A stretch of 64,000 nucleotides of DNA, from positions 2,811,792 through 2,875,791 of the forward strand of contig JACYXH010000826.1 of assembly GCA_026745465.1 (NCBI GenBank). Direction: 5' to 3'. Numbering within the stretch: position 1 is the first letter of the stretch; each line of letters begins with the position of its first letter. A program made the position numbers and the translations under genes. This stretch comes from Lota lota. Its lineage: Eukaryota; Chordata; Actinopteri; Gadiformes; Lotidae. Under the pieces are notes generated by a model. The model was given only the letters and a program-made list of their open reading frames with translations. It did no database searches and had not been told where the DNA came from. Below, one piece after another: positions 1-58,704 of this stretch.

Positions 1-234
1 AAACCAGCAGTGTGTTCAACACCACCAGGGCCTGTCCCATGTCCTTTTGTCTGTGTGACCGCCACAGTGGGTGTGTGGTCGGTCACATGTCGCGCCAGGG
101 GCTTTAAGCATTGTAGTCGGTTGGCTGCAGATCGCAATGTGCACTGGCATGTCGGGCTCATGTTAGCTTGGTGTGTGAAGTCGGGATCCTTTCCTTTCGG
201 TTGTGTAACTTTCTGATGTCCCGTGTTTTTGCAG

Positions 235-11133
<10,899 letters not shown>

Positions 11134-11187
11134 GAAGCAACGCACCTGTCAGCCAGGTGAGAGCACTACCAACCCTCCTAACTAATA

Positions 11188-11602
11188 GCTAGTATGGGTA
11201 TGGATACACACCCTTATCTAACAGCTAGTGTGGGTATGGATACACACCCTTATCTAACAGCTAGTGTGGGTATGGATACACACCCTTATCTAACAGCTAG
11301 TGTGGGTATGGATCAACACCCCTGACTAACAGCTAGTGTGGGTATGGATACACACCCTTATCTAACAGCTAGTGTGGGTATGGATCAACACCCCTGACTA
11401 ACAGCTAGTGTGGGGTATGGATACACACCCCTCACTAACAGCTAGTGTGGGTATGGATACACACCCCTCACTAACAGCTAGTGTGGGTATGGATACACAC
11501 CCCTCACTAACAGCTAGTGTGGGGAGGGATACACACCCCTCACTAACAGCTAGTGTGGGGAGGGATACAACCCCCTCACTAACAGCTAGTATGGGTATGG
11601 AA
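11188..11602 (+). repeat. Minisatellite of about 36-37 bp in arhgef1 3' region
   Basis: About eleven copies of a unit with AACAGCTAGTGTGGGTATGG then ATACACACCC. Variants (ATCAACACCCCTGACT; GGGGAGGGATACA) show internal expansion. It begins about 55 bp after the arhgef1 stop codon, so is probably within the 3' UTR. Confidence 0.95.
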
Positions 11603-12968
11603 AATCCAGAAAATACTCCTTATTCCATGTACAGTAATAATAGAGACAAATATGTTAATATATATATATATATATATAGCATTTAAACCTCTCCTATCTG
11701 TTATAATTGTGGATATGGGGGCAGACACTCATTCTTGACCAAGATGCCCAAACCCTACCTGCTCATAAATGACATGTATAAAATAACTTAATACACGTAG
11801 TCAAAAGTTGTTTCTCCTCTTCAGTTATTGCTGTAGGTGCCTGATTGAAGTGCACGTATGACTTTTGGAGGACACTCAATGGTCGTGTAGAAAACTGCTG
11901 CTGTTTGGGATGTGGAAAGTCGACGCCCAACCAGGAAGTTCATGCCAGACAGGAAGGGGGAGGGGCTTTGTCTGCAGTGCACTGCTTGAGTGGTGAAGCA
12001 GGGAATGTGTGCGTGTGTGTGTGCATGTAAAAAAAGAACGATGAAGAAAGAAGTGAGAAAGGACAGTTTTATAAATGGTTGCCAAAAAATGTTTAGCAAT
12101 TTTGCTGTGCGATGGATGCTGCATAATAAAAAGTGTGTGGAGAGTGGCTATTACACACATACACACCAGACACAAGCACATGGACATTTCTATACACAAG
12201 TTACAATGATAATATAATTATGTTGTTTTAAGAAAAACATGGATCTGTAAGTTTTATCAGTCTAAGCCCTTAAGAGGGCATTGTAGTTTTAGGTTGCAAT
12301 AATGCTTAGTGCCACAGTGCAGCAGAATTGCAAACAAATCCAGAAATCCATTGGGTAAAAACAAGCTCTAAACCTATTGTTTAAGGCTTTTGCATGCTGA
12401 ATCATGTAAGAAAAAAAACACTTAAGAATTGTGTTAAATACCTAACCATGTATAGCGCACAGATGAGAATGACGTGTGTTACAAAGCCCTATTTTGAAGT
12501 TGAGATACTTTTGTAATTTACATTGGATTATAAACAAATTAGAACTATAGATATACATACATACATATATAGTATCATGATAGCTGTTTGATCTTGTTAT
12601 GATCGCTGCCATTATTTATTCCTCTGGGTCCTTTCAGGGTTTCTGCTGCTTCTCTGGGAAACCTAACAGCACGGGGGGGTTCGGGTCCAGCTGTCTGATT
12701 GCCTTCCTGCCTCGTTTGCTTACAGAACAAAATAGTATGCGGAGGTCATGGGACGAAAGCTGGGGATATGCAAGATAAAGTATTAACACCTGGTGTAGCA
12801 ATGCAAAATACAGACATTTTGATAGCAAACACACACACATAGAAAAGCACAAACACGTACACAAGATCCAGTGCCAAAGCAGTGCGCACAGGGGAGGGCA
12901 GATCATACCTGGGTTTTTCTTTTTTGCTTGCCTTCTGATTTCTGATTGTAATGTCTGCAGTGTCAACA

Positions 12969-13003
<35 letters not shown>

Positions 13004-14032
13004 AACATGACATTGCGTTCCTAACTCAACATGGAGTTTTAGATGGAGTTACTTTTTTTTATTGTGTTATATGCTGTTGAGTATGTTATTAGTCAAATAT
13101 TATATAATATTCGCAAGTAGCAATGTTGTTGTTTTTTGTATCAAATTTTAACTTTTTTCAGGAGCTGATTGTAATTATTCTTGATTTTTCTTTTGGAGTG
13201 GTGGATTTTAACTGGTGAGGCGCACAGGACCAAAGACAAAAACGCTGTACCGCTAGATCCTCATGCTATTTAATACAATTATGACAACGCTTTTACGCAT
13301 TATTGGCACATGAACTTTGAGTTGAGATGGATGTACAGGCATGTCTGCAGTTGGGAGCCGTCATTAGCTTCTTGTTAGTCCCAGTACATGCTCATTCCAA
13401 TCATCCAATACTGCCGCTTTTTATGAATTTCCAGTAATAGTTACAGTATAGGTGAACAAAATGATGTATATTTTATAATTATTGAAGCTATACTGCCCCC
13501 AAATAATTTGCCTCTTATACGCATATGAGAATGAACCAGACAACCTTCAGCCAATGCACAGGTTTTCTTGGGGACAAAAACACCATGGTCTACAAGTAAG
13601 ACTGAAGATGTGTTTTAGTCTGCAGGACCAAGACAGTACTACAGTTGTACTTCAATAACCATGACCATACTGAAGTGAAACAAATAACATAACCACCAAG
13701 CAGACCAAGGGCACATATAAAGTAAAATGAAGTTTGCAGCCAGGGCAACAGCAGACCTACATAGTCCACATTCTCACAAGTACTGTAATGACGGTTATCA
13801 CTCTCCTCATGTGTAGCCAGCTCCGCTCTTACTGAACCCCACGGTTGGATTGTTAATGCAAATTATAGCGCTGGTATCAGCTTCTTTTTTTTTTTTATCG
13901 TACCGCACCTTCTACTCTGTACTCCAACTATTATGTTAAAAGGTCCACCCAGTAGAGCCCAAAGGCCCCTGTTCCCCTTTAGGCATGACGAGTAAGTGAC
14001 CAGTACGACTATGAGCTCCAAATGCATGTTGA

Positions 14033-14142
<110 letters not shown>

Positions 14143-15410
14143 AGCAACTCCCTATCTTATTCTGATCACAGCGCTCGCTACAGTTTAGTGTACATGGCTG
14201 TATTTCCTTTGATTTGCTTTAACAGGTAACCAGGTCAGGGAGGGGGTTTGGTTATTGTTATTTGTATGTATGTATGTATTGTTTCTTTTTTTACTGTGTT
14301 ATGTAACTATGCATCTGTCAAAATGCAGAGAGAGAAAGGATTGTTCATGGAGTTTTTTGTGGGGGGTTTGCAACACGCTGAAGTGGTGCCATAGTAAAAA
14401 CCCATATGCCATGTTGAGTAAATTGGCCAATAGGATGAGGTTAAAGAAATAATCCGGCCCGCAGGTATTTATCCTCATTCATCAGCAGTGGATAACCGCC
14501 TTACACCATCTTACAGTAATACCTCGTCAAACACACTCGCACATGGAGAATGACTACTACATCTCTGTCTCTGTCTCTGTCTCTTTATACCTGATGTATT
14601 CTGTATTCCAATGGATAGATGTTTAGAACATTTATTTATATTGTTTGGTGCCTTATAACGATCTGGCCGCTCTTCCCCCAAAAGATGATTCTCCACAAAG
14701 AAATGCAAGTTTTGTTAACATACATCCTTACCCATAAGCCCTCAAATTGATGAATTCTCTGGAATCGTTTTCCCATCAGATGACAGTCGGTCTCCTCTAT
14801 GCTGTTTATATTCACCTTCAGGATCACAAAAGGATTTGTACTGATCTTCCATCACGCTGTTAATAAAAAATGAAAATGCAAGAACATATATATAGTGTAT
14901 GTGGGTTTTGATTTTTCTCTTGTAAGAGGGTTTTAATGTATGCTTAAGAACCACTGTGGTACGTTCTTTATTTCTTTTTTCCTTTTTTTTAATAAATGGG
15001 GGAAATTAAACCAATGTTTTTTGTTTTGTTTTTGCTTTGTGTGGGTGTTGTAATTTTTAGGTTTTGCTTGGAGGTTGAATGTATTTTTTAGTCACAGAAG
15101 TTGAGAAAATATCTTGTGACCCATCTTGACAGTTCTTTTGGGTTTTCAGGTTTGAAAAAGTGCTGACATTTGTAACTTTTGCAGAGGAGGTGGTGCTCGC
15201 TGATAACGTACACTTTGTTAGGTTTCTCTTAGTATTATTCAAATACTTCTCCAAATCATTCAAGCATAAATCCTGCTAGAGGACATGACAAAAACAAGAC
15301 GGTGTGGTATGGACTGAACTCCGTTTGCACTAGTATATTAGAGAAGAGTACTTTTGACAGCATTTAATAGTGTTTGGTGAATCCTGTGGGTTTTATACCT
15401 TTGAAAGAAG

Positions 15411-18116
15411 ATGGTGTTGGTTACAATCTTCCTCCTGTGCAGCATTGTTTGTGAGTATTCCTGGGTTATTGGACGCAGTTCATCTACAACATTTTGTTCA
15501 TGTTTAGTTGTAACTTTATTACTGAAGCCATTGCTATTGTTAAAAAAATTAATTGAACTATTAAATGGCTATGGAATAAAACGCTTATACATGCATGGTT
15601 CAATTTCTTTCAAAAGGTGAGAAAATCACAATTTCTAATTTGTATTCTAATAGCTACAGTGAAAAATGTAGATAGTGCCAGTTAAGATAAAACTAAGATA
15701 AAATTAAACTAACCTTTTCCCATTGTTTTAGATTAAGATACATTTAGTAAAAACCTATTGTTTGTTACTTGGTACAAAGCGGAGTTCTGCTCTGTTTAAT
15801 ACATTTCCTGTCACCACAGATGGGTGTTACAACATTGTTATCATCCCCATATTGCTCATGACGCCTCCTTATATTAATCATTTGAAAGATTCCAGTCTCA
15901 AATACAGATAACTCCCCACACCCCACCAGCTTAAAAAATAAAATCACCAATAATCTCACTTGGTCCTCTGAAAAGCGGTTGCCGAGGGCCGCCGTATCAA
16001 GGTGACCCTGGATGCTGACCAGCCCTTCATGAAAATGGAGGTGTCTGGCACGGCCATTCTGAAGTGCTGCTACAACAACAACGGCAATGACATCGTAAAC
16101 TACACCTGGATCATCACCACGGTGATAGCCAACCACGCCGCCCACAACCATCAGCTGGTGAACGTGTCCGAGGAACGTGTGGAAGAGAGAAAAGAACACG
16201 CCCCCAGCTTGTGCCATGTACTCGTCCTGAAAAAGTTACGGTTCAGCGACGCTGGCCTCTACCGGTGCGGGCTCTACAGCCACGGGATTGCGGGAGTCTT
16301 TTCGCACGGTACCTTCCTGCAGGTCTACAGTGAGTATGGAGCGGGTGTATTAGGGAGAGGTTTATGGGGAAGGAGGGATAGTAAGGTGGTGGATGGGGTG
16401 TTGGGACTTCCAGTGCTGAAGGGTAAACTGGGTTCCATCCCCAATGTTGGCAACCTCACAGCCTCCTTCAGCCAGACGCCCTAACCCCTTACCTGCTCCT
16501 CAGTGACGTGCACTACTGTTATGGAGCTTAGTATACTGCTCAAACACTTAAACAACACAATGTAACTCCAAGTGTTCCCTTTATTTTTTTGAGCAGTATA
16601 TAAAAGTGTCTGCTAATATATGTTCATTTCAGAGCATAAAAGTTACAATCCAAATTTGAAACGTAAGATGTCTAAAATTGAGCCCCTCCCAGTGAGTTGG
16701 CGGGAGACTTTTAAAATTCAAAAAAATCTATATCAGTATTCTGTCCACTCTAACTGGCTGTGCAACTGTGTGACGCACACAAGCGTAGCTCTGCTGGCTG
16801 GGTGGCTTGAGTTGCAGGGGTTTTGAGAGTGGCAATGGTAAGATTCTTGTTACAAAGAGAAAGTTACGGGCCTGCCAGCACTTTTAATTTGTACAATATA
16901 TCAGTTATAGGATGTCATTTTATTGATAACATTATTTAAATCACTATCGATCAGCATTGACTACAGAAATGTCCAGGTAATTTTAAGCTACAAGCTAGTT
17001 TAAATGTTGCACACTGCAATTTAAAAAAAAAGAGAAAAGAAACGAAGATACACCCAGTGGCTATATATTGCGTGTGAAGTGAATGTTATTTGGTGCTTGT
17101 GGTTTATCTGCTGTGATGTGAGCAAGGTAACTGCTCAATAGTAACTGCTGGTTTTGTATACAGAGTATATAGATACATCAGTAAATGCTAGGGTTTGCTG
17201 TGCTTAACCCCATAACCGCCCATCTTTCTGCACAGAGCCGATAGAGAAAATACTATACCTCAGTGAGAACGTGAAAAACAACATCCTGACTGCCCAGGGG
17301 ATTCTGCTTCTGCTGTGTGTACTCCTGCCCGGGGCTAACCTGCTCCGCAAGGTCACAAGATACATTGCATAAAACAGCCTCACTCTCCTTTTCAACATTA
17401 ACTGCTTGCCAGTTACTTTTGTTCAACCTGCAGTTGCTTTCATGGAACTGCTTAATGTCGATAATACCCTGCCTACATGATGTAACCAGCAGCATACCAG
17501 ACATAGTTATATATAGACAGCTTCCCTTTGGACTGCAATCACACGTTTCTGTTTTGCTAAAGAATTTGTAGTCATGTGAGATAACAATCCAGTCCAGCAC
17601 CTTACATCATCCTCATCATTTTCATTCTCTTCATCGTCATAAACAAGTTTACTCTTCTTCTCATTCCTCTTTTTAGTCCAAGAAGATCTATGCACTGGAG
17701 AAGAAAAAAGCAATGAGAAAAGAGGAGAATATATACGAGGTACATCACAAACAGGACACAAACTTTCTATTTCCTTCATGTCACAGAGTTGTATAGTGAT
17801 TCACACCCACTTTGAGGAAGCCCGGGGTGACTCACCGGAACATTCTGAACTTTATCCCTTTCCTGAAAGTGTTCACAAATAATGACCATATAAATGAAAG
17901 TGTGGACTTGAACCATTAATCAATTTATCTCTGTATATATTAATCTGTGTAATTAATTGATCGTCCACCACTCTTCCACCTGTCCTGTTCTTGTCTAAGG
18001 GGCTAAAAATAGAAGATTTCAGCGCTCCCTACGACCAGATCCAGCGCGCCCCGGCCGAGGTGACCTATGAAGATGTGTGCATGAGCGAGTGCGAGGCCCA
18101 CCTGGAGAACCCTTGA
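15411..18116 (+). CDS. cd79a: B-cell antigen receptor Ig-alpha chain (CD79a), complete
   Basis: Partner of CD79b; it carries surface immunoglobulin signalling. Exons 15411-15450, 15976-16329, 17236-17351, 17677-17739 and 18000-18116 give 229 aa; human is 226 with the same five-exon plan. Order: signal peptide MVLVTIFLLCSIV (exon 1, cleavage probably near SVA-EG); Ig domain residues about 20-131 with C44, W58, DAGLYRC (C111) and N-glycosylation sites NYT and NVS; stalk; TM about 150-168 (TAQGILLLLCVLLPGANLL) then basic RKSKK; ITAM E-N-I-Y190-E-G-L x8 Y202-D-Q-I; distal Y214 in TYEDV, like the BLNK-binding tyrosine. Oddities: the ITAM spacer is 8 residues rather than 7 in human, and the membrane-proximal Cys of human CD79A is His124 here. 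Exon 4 could also start 6 nt later in frame. Confidence 0.94.
16534..16600. mobile_element. 67-bp end-to-end deletion remnant of the Tc1 element
   Basis: It begins TACTGCTCAAACACTTAAAC, continues with AACACAATGTAACTCCAAG exactly as in the left end of the element at 8328, then jumps to TGTTCCCTTTATTTTTTTGA and GCAGTA, the right end. TA dinucleotides flank it. It lies in cd79a intron 2 and interrupts a SINE-like sequence (left part about 16430-16531, right part from about 16603). Confidence 0.93.
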
Positions 18117-18143
18117 AGGAAACGTTTTGCTAAACTGTTTTAA

Positions 18144-18163
18144 AATAAATTGTGTGTGTGGGT

Positions 18164-18261
<98 letters not shown>

Positions 18262-18384
18262 CTGATCCAGAATATTCTTTCAACCAACTTTACATTTGTT
18301 TTCCTACTTTTTAAATACGATATCGTATCGTTTTCATGCGTGTCTTATAATTATACAATGTGGTGTATTGTTGTGTACAATAAA
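18144..18384 (+). terminator. cd79a: cd79a 3' UTR with TG repeat and poly(A) signals
   Basis: AATAAA occurs at 18144-18149 and 18379-18384 (CAATAAAGAC). The second is the better candidate. Between them lies a (TG)n of about 110 bp (18151-18260), so it would be transcribed in the 3' UTR. Confidence 0.75.
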
Positions 18385-18479
18385 GACTAACCTTCTATGT
18401 GCCCAATGTGCTTATGCGCTCCATGATTAAACAAGTAGAAACAAGCGTCTGCATTCATCCATGTGTGGTTTAAATCCTC

Positions 18480-18706
18480 GTCATGTGGCGTCTCCGACGC
18501 AGAACACCGGTTCAGCGGAAACCGTTCCATCGTAACCAAGGGCAACGGGGACGTGCGTAGGGAATGCAGAAGCGTCATCATTGGCTACCTATGTGTAACG
18601 CTGGCCGTTGACTGGACGGCTGTGTGGCATAGGCGTGACTACTGTGCCAGGTAGGGCGTGTAGAAAAGATGTGTCGAGGCGGCGCGTAAACACAGTGCGA
18701 GTGAAG
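18480..18706 (+). promoter_or_regulatory. lipe: Compact promoter region of lipe
   Basis: A CpG-containing segment lies between the cd79a poly(A) signal and the first lipe ATG. No clear TATA box is seen near the expected start. Assigned by position and CpG content only. Confidence 0.45.
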
Positions 18707-53954
<35,248 letters not shown>

Positions 53955-54650
53955 AGAGGGGGTAACGGGGTGGAGGGGGGGGGGGGGGATCTGAGAAAAG
54001 ACTTGTTGAATGGGAGCCGGGGGAAAGGGAGACAACAGACCCTGCAGGTTGGGGAGGTAGAGTTGAGAGTAAAGCTCAGTTTTGAAAAATGGAACAGAAA
54101 AGGCAGAGAGCTCCCTGATTCAGGACTCCCTCCCTCTGTTTTGAAAATTCTCTTGCAACCTAACGTTGCACCGCCTCGCTGAGATCCACCACCTCGGCCT
54201 GGCAGAAAACAAGCAAAGCTGAAAGACCGCCCCGGTCTTATAACGATATATATTTTCCGTCAGACAGAAGTGTTCTTTAGCAGCTGCTTTGTTCAACGAC
54301 CAGCACACACACACGCACACACAAACGAGCACGCATATGTCTGCACGCACACGCACCTAACACACACAATCTTTGCCTTGGGATGGGGGAGACTTTGAGA
54401 TGGGTGTGTCGGAGTGTTTATAAGTCGAGGCCAGAGCAGGCGATTCGTCTGGGCCATGGCATTTGTGACCTAATCAGGTATCACTAGACCCGCGGTGCTA
54501 TGAAGCCATCGCTCCGGCTAAACGGCCACTTGTCCTTTGGGATGTCATTCTAAATCACATTTAATAACTTCACATTGGGTTCTGTGTTATGCCCTTTTGG
54601 CAGTCAATACAGCCCACTATGTGGATAGTTGCTCGTCTCCTTCTGTTCCA

Positions 54651-54656
54651 AATAAA
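54651..54656 (+). terminator. lipe: Candidate lipe poly(A) signal
   Basis: AATAAA about 700 bp after the stop, followed within 35 bp by a TG and G-rich stretch (54692-54734). Confidence 0.5.
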
Positions 54657-54694
54657 ATTACCAGGCTGAACAACATCTAACTTAAGAAGGGTGT

Positions 54695-54725
<31 letters not shown>

Positions 54726-55690
54726 GGGGGGGTGTTGTTGAATTGATTCTCTTGTTATTTTGGAGACGACGCAATTGCAATTCTATTGTTAAATACCCTG
54801 TTAATCTGAAGCAGTCAAATGGCTCAAGCTATATTTAGTTTGCTACCCTCTTTATGCAGTATTATACCTCTGGGGTTTGTTCTTTTATGAATCCAATGTG
54901 TATATATATTTTATTAGACTGAGACTGTGTTTGAGCAAAATATTGTTTATTTGATCTCTTGCTGCTGTAAAAAACCTAAATGGGCTCACTGTGTACCTTT
55001 CTCTTCAGCGGATGCCACAGTGGTTGTTGATCCCTGTTCATCCCGTGCTGCACTCTCTCTCTAATGCTTTATGACGGGGTGAAACGTTGCACAGTGCACA
55101 CCATACACATTGCCCTGTCTAGGTTGCTGCCTAGCTCCTACTCGTACAGTGTTGTAGCGCTAGCGTCTATAAAAAAAACAAAAAACATTCTCTCATTGAA
55201 TCGATGCGTTTAAAAAAAATAACTACTTCTGAGATTCACAACTTTTGACAAGTGACGGGAGCTTTGTGTCTTTATCAACTGGCACTGGTTTTGGGTTTGT
55301 TTCGTTTTATGTCAACGGAAATGTTTTCAGACAAGACTGAAAAAAGCTTTTATGTTCTTTTTTTATTATTCAGCGCGTTAACATGGGCACAGCTAAACCA
55401 TAGCTGTGAATAGTAATGAATTCATAGCAGGAGTGGTCTATCATGTTCTCCTGCTTCCACGCCGATTGTGGCGCACCTGTTACATGACAGCTAGAATAAT
55501 CGCAGTACAGCCTTAAACCATCCAAAACCATGGATTACTTTATGTATTGGTGTTTATGTAAACGCCCGCTGTCAACTGTAGAGGTGGAGTAGGATATACA
55601 CACGTCCTGACCTCCGATCTCGCCGTCATACACCCCAGGCAATGTGTTGAGTGCGTTGAAACACGAGGCGGCATGGCCACTTCCTGTTGG

Positions 55691-55707
55691 TGGGGGGGGG
55701 GGGGGGT

Positions 55708-55743
<36 letters not shown>
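55691..55743. repeat. Poly-G tract of about 53 bp
   Basis: Almost pure G with a single T; strong G-quadruplex potential. Confidence 0.95.
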
Positions 55744-55744
<1 letters not shown>

Positions 55745-57707
55745 GGAGGAGAAAATACTTCTGAAAAGCACAGGCTTTTACAAAACCAAAACAACAACAA
55801 AAACCTTAAGGGCCTATAGACCCAGCAAATGGACTCCAGCGGAGGTTGTAAAAACCCATTAAATTCCTATTTTCCAGCCGCATGTAGATGATGATCCCCA
55901 CTGTGCGCTCTGTTGTTCCACCAGCTGAGGGATGATTGGCTCTTTCTCCAGCGACCCGAGGATCTCATTCAGCTGCTTCGGCGTGCAGAAATGTGTCCTT
56001 TCTGGAGGGTCAGTGTGTCTCCGTCAAAGTCCTAAACTAAATATAGACGCAAACAACGGAGCACCCCCAACCCCCCCTCCTCTGCCGCGGCCAACAGCGG
56101 GGCCGGGTTGCCAGGTCTGGGGAGCTGGAGCCGTGTGATGAATAGGCTTTGGAAATGAATGAATGAATTCAGTGCAGCATAAGGATTTTCAACACACACA
56201 CACACACTCACCCTCTCTATGCAAACAAAATAAAAAAAAGTCCTGCAGCAGGATTAGACCATGCTCGGTTTCTGTCCGCCCGGTGGACTTGTTGCCATAT
56301 TCTGAGGGTGATTGATGGAGAGAAACAGGAGGCTAGAAGGAGGATGAGGAAGGTAGCATCTTCCATAGAGATGCTGGGGCCAAGTGTTAGCTTGCGGTTG
56401 CCCCTGTGGTTCTCCTAGTCTGCAGAGATGCGAAGTTGTTGTGTTTGTTGTTGGGCAAGTATGGGTTAGTGCGTCATGCTTTCGTCGCATGGGGGAGGCT
56501 ATGCATCATGCAAGTGTGGTTCCCATCTGTGTGTTCATGTGTCTGAATGTCACGGCCCGAATATGGGCTGTAGGTTCTGTTGTCTGGATGAACCCACTCC
56601 CGTTCTTATCGTGGGGAAACAGGACTTTTCTTGCTAGTGTAACGGTGTGTATCGTTCACTTTTAATGGGGTTTTATAAGCGGTTATGTTTTTAGTTTTCG
56701 AAGATCACTAGTTCATGCTGTTTGACTCTGTACACACCCAACCTCTCGATGTAGTTGGTGATCGTGACTTTAATAGAAGGTCAATTCCTGCAAGTGTTTA
56801 ATAGTCTAGACTTTTTTTATGTTGATATTGGTGCAGATCCTTTGGGGAAAACTGTAGACGGACATTGTTTGTTAGGAGCTAAAACTACGCATTTTCTTGT
56901 ATTGTATTGTGTTAAGCATATGCATCGGTCGCCCACGAGTGTGTCTCCTCCGTGTGTACGGGACCACCCCAGTGGACAGTAAGGGGATCCAACAAACACG
57001 TCTCGCACACTATTTTGTCCATTACCTCGGTTGCGTTGATCCTTCTGTAACGCACCCCTTACAGTCTTCAAATGAAGTGTGGACCCTTTATGCTGCCTAT
57101 ATCCTAGACCGTCTACGTCGTCCGTGTTTTGTTTTGAATGATGTGTGTTGACAGAATGAATAATTGATGATCTATGTGAGAGTTTAAAATAGACTTTCGC
57201 GTCCCTGTGAGTAGGTTTTGGTCATTGAGTGTTAAGTTGTTTATTGGTGTTATTTGATTAGCATATGTACAGCATACCTCTGGTTTTCCATGTTGATGCG
57301 CTTTTCCCATTACAGAATTCCTCAGCACCATGATATTGAGTTAATTGAAAATATATCTGCATGCATCAGCTTTACAGTGTTTAACTAGGGTCAAGTTGAC
57401 CGGAAACTATGCAGTTATCAACCATCATTATCTTTTCATCCTTTCTTTTTTTTTTCGCTGGCTTTCTAACTTCCTGATGACTTTGTTCCTTCGAGAGCTG
57501 GAATATGACGCTGCCATGGGTCAATTGTGATCGAGTCTGCCATGGTTGGCCCGTCAGCAGCATCCATAGTCGCATGCCACGCCAATTATATTTTTAAATG
57601 GAGTGTAGTTCCACTGATCCCTTCATAATCATATCTCCCGCGTTGAACTGACCATGACCACTTTCCCCGTTGTTTAATTATCACGTAACCGTGCGCGTAC
57701 GCACACG

Positions 57708-57766
<59 letters not shown>

Positions 57767-58408
57767 TTGACTGTTTTAAAACAGAAACTCGAGGGTGTTG
57801 CCGGTTGAAGAGTCGTATCCATTACACACGCTGTCCTTGGACGTGGAGCGCCGTTTGCGATCAACAGTCCTCCAAAAATGGTTCGATGGTGCTCAGTAGG
57901 CCAAAGATATTTCGCACGTAAAACAAGAAATGCAATGTATAAATACAACTTGATTACCATATCAAACACATGCAAGCCATAGACCTACAGACTAAAAGCA
58001 ATGCTGTAGAAGTACTTGAATACATATATTTATTCCTTTTTATTTTTATTTTACAATAGCAAAAAGCGCAAAATGTGGTGAATTGAAAATGTGTTCTTTC
58101 AGATTTGTTTATCTGATGCAATGTGTGATTGATTTGTTTAGACACCTGCAATTTCCGTGCAGGTTTGAATCAATTTGAAAATGCTGACATCTTTCCTTGT
58201 TGATTTGTATCAAAATAAATATATTCTACTATAAACCCTCTACCATTGTTTGTCTTTGATGTATTCGTCGAGGTCAGCATGCTGATAAAATGTTAGCCTT
58301 CATCCTATCATGACATCTAAAATGATATGGCATTCTTACACTTGCATTGCATAGTCATATCTGACTTGCTGATGTTAAGGTCTTCATTTGGATTTGATAT
58401 GAGAAAGA

Positions 58409-58593
58409 ATCGGCGTCGGCGCGCGTAAAAGCGCGCCCCCCTCCGACTCAAATATTGGGGACACGTCTTTTGACGGGAACGGGAGCGCGCATCTTCTCTG
58501 CTCGAATTCGCCGAGCACTAACGGTTCCCGTGTGCTCCCGGAGATCTAGGCGAGGGGAGCCCGTGGTCAGACCAGAGACGGAGGGGGAGAAAG
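58409..58593 (+). promoter_or_regulatory. tmem145: CpG-rich promoter / 5' UTR of the tmem145-like gene
   Basis: Dense CpG (CGGCGTCGGCGCGCG, AAGCGCGCCC, GAGCGCGC, TTCGCCGAGC) immediately before the ATG at 58594. No TATA box seen, fitting a CpG-island promoter. Confidence 0.6.
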
Positions 58594-58704
58594 ATGGAGG
58601 TTAGGTTTTGTGGGAGACTTCTGTGCTTGGCCGCGTTCTTCACTGTCCTCTGTGTCGAGTCTGTTTTCGGGAAACACGTCAAAGGCATCGTCAACACCAA
58701 AGAG
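58594..58704 (+). CDS. tmem145: First coding exon of a TMEM145-like membrane protein
   Basis: ATG in GAAAGATGG context, 37 codons, donor GAG|gtaagg in phase 0. It encodes a signal peptide (MEVRFCGRLLCLAAFFTVLC then VESVFG) followed by KHVKGIVNTKE. Human TMEM145 has, after its signal peptide, a similar KYVRGNLSSKE just before DWVFLTRFC, and lies in the same human band as LIPE. The next exon is not found in the remaining 5.3 kb. Identity rests on about 11 residues, exon phase and synteny, so it is probable rather than proven. Confidence 0.72.

Larger units (their letters stand above)
53955..58593. other. lipe 3' UTR and intergenic region to tmem145
   Basis: No exon supported. Contains poly-G tracts at 54708-54732 and 55691-55743, a (CA)n at 57713-57764 and a CpG-rich end. 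No cornifelin-like or other gene was recognised. Confidence 0.6.

Noticed and set aside
15765..16217. Minus-strand frame of 150 codons over cd79a exon 2
   Set aside because: Antisense shadow of the Ig-domain exon.
54120..58590. A cornifelin or other gene between lipe and tmem145
   Set aside because: No frame with splice borders or family motifs was found.
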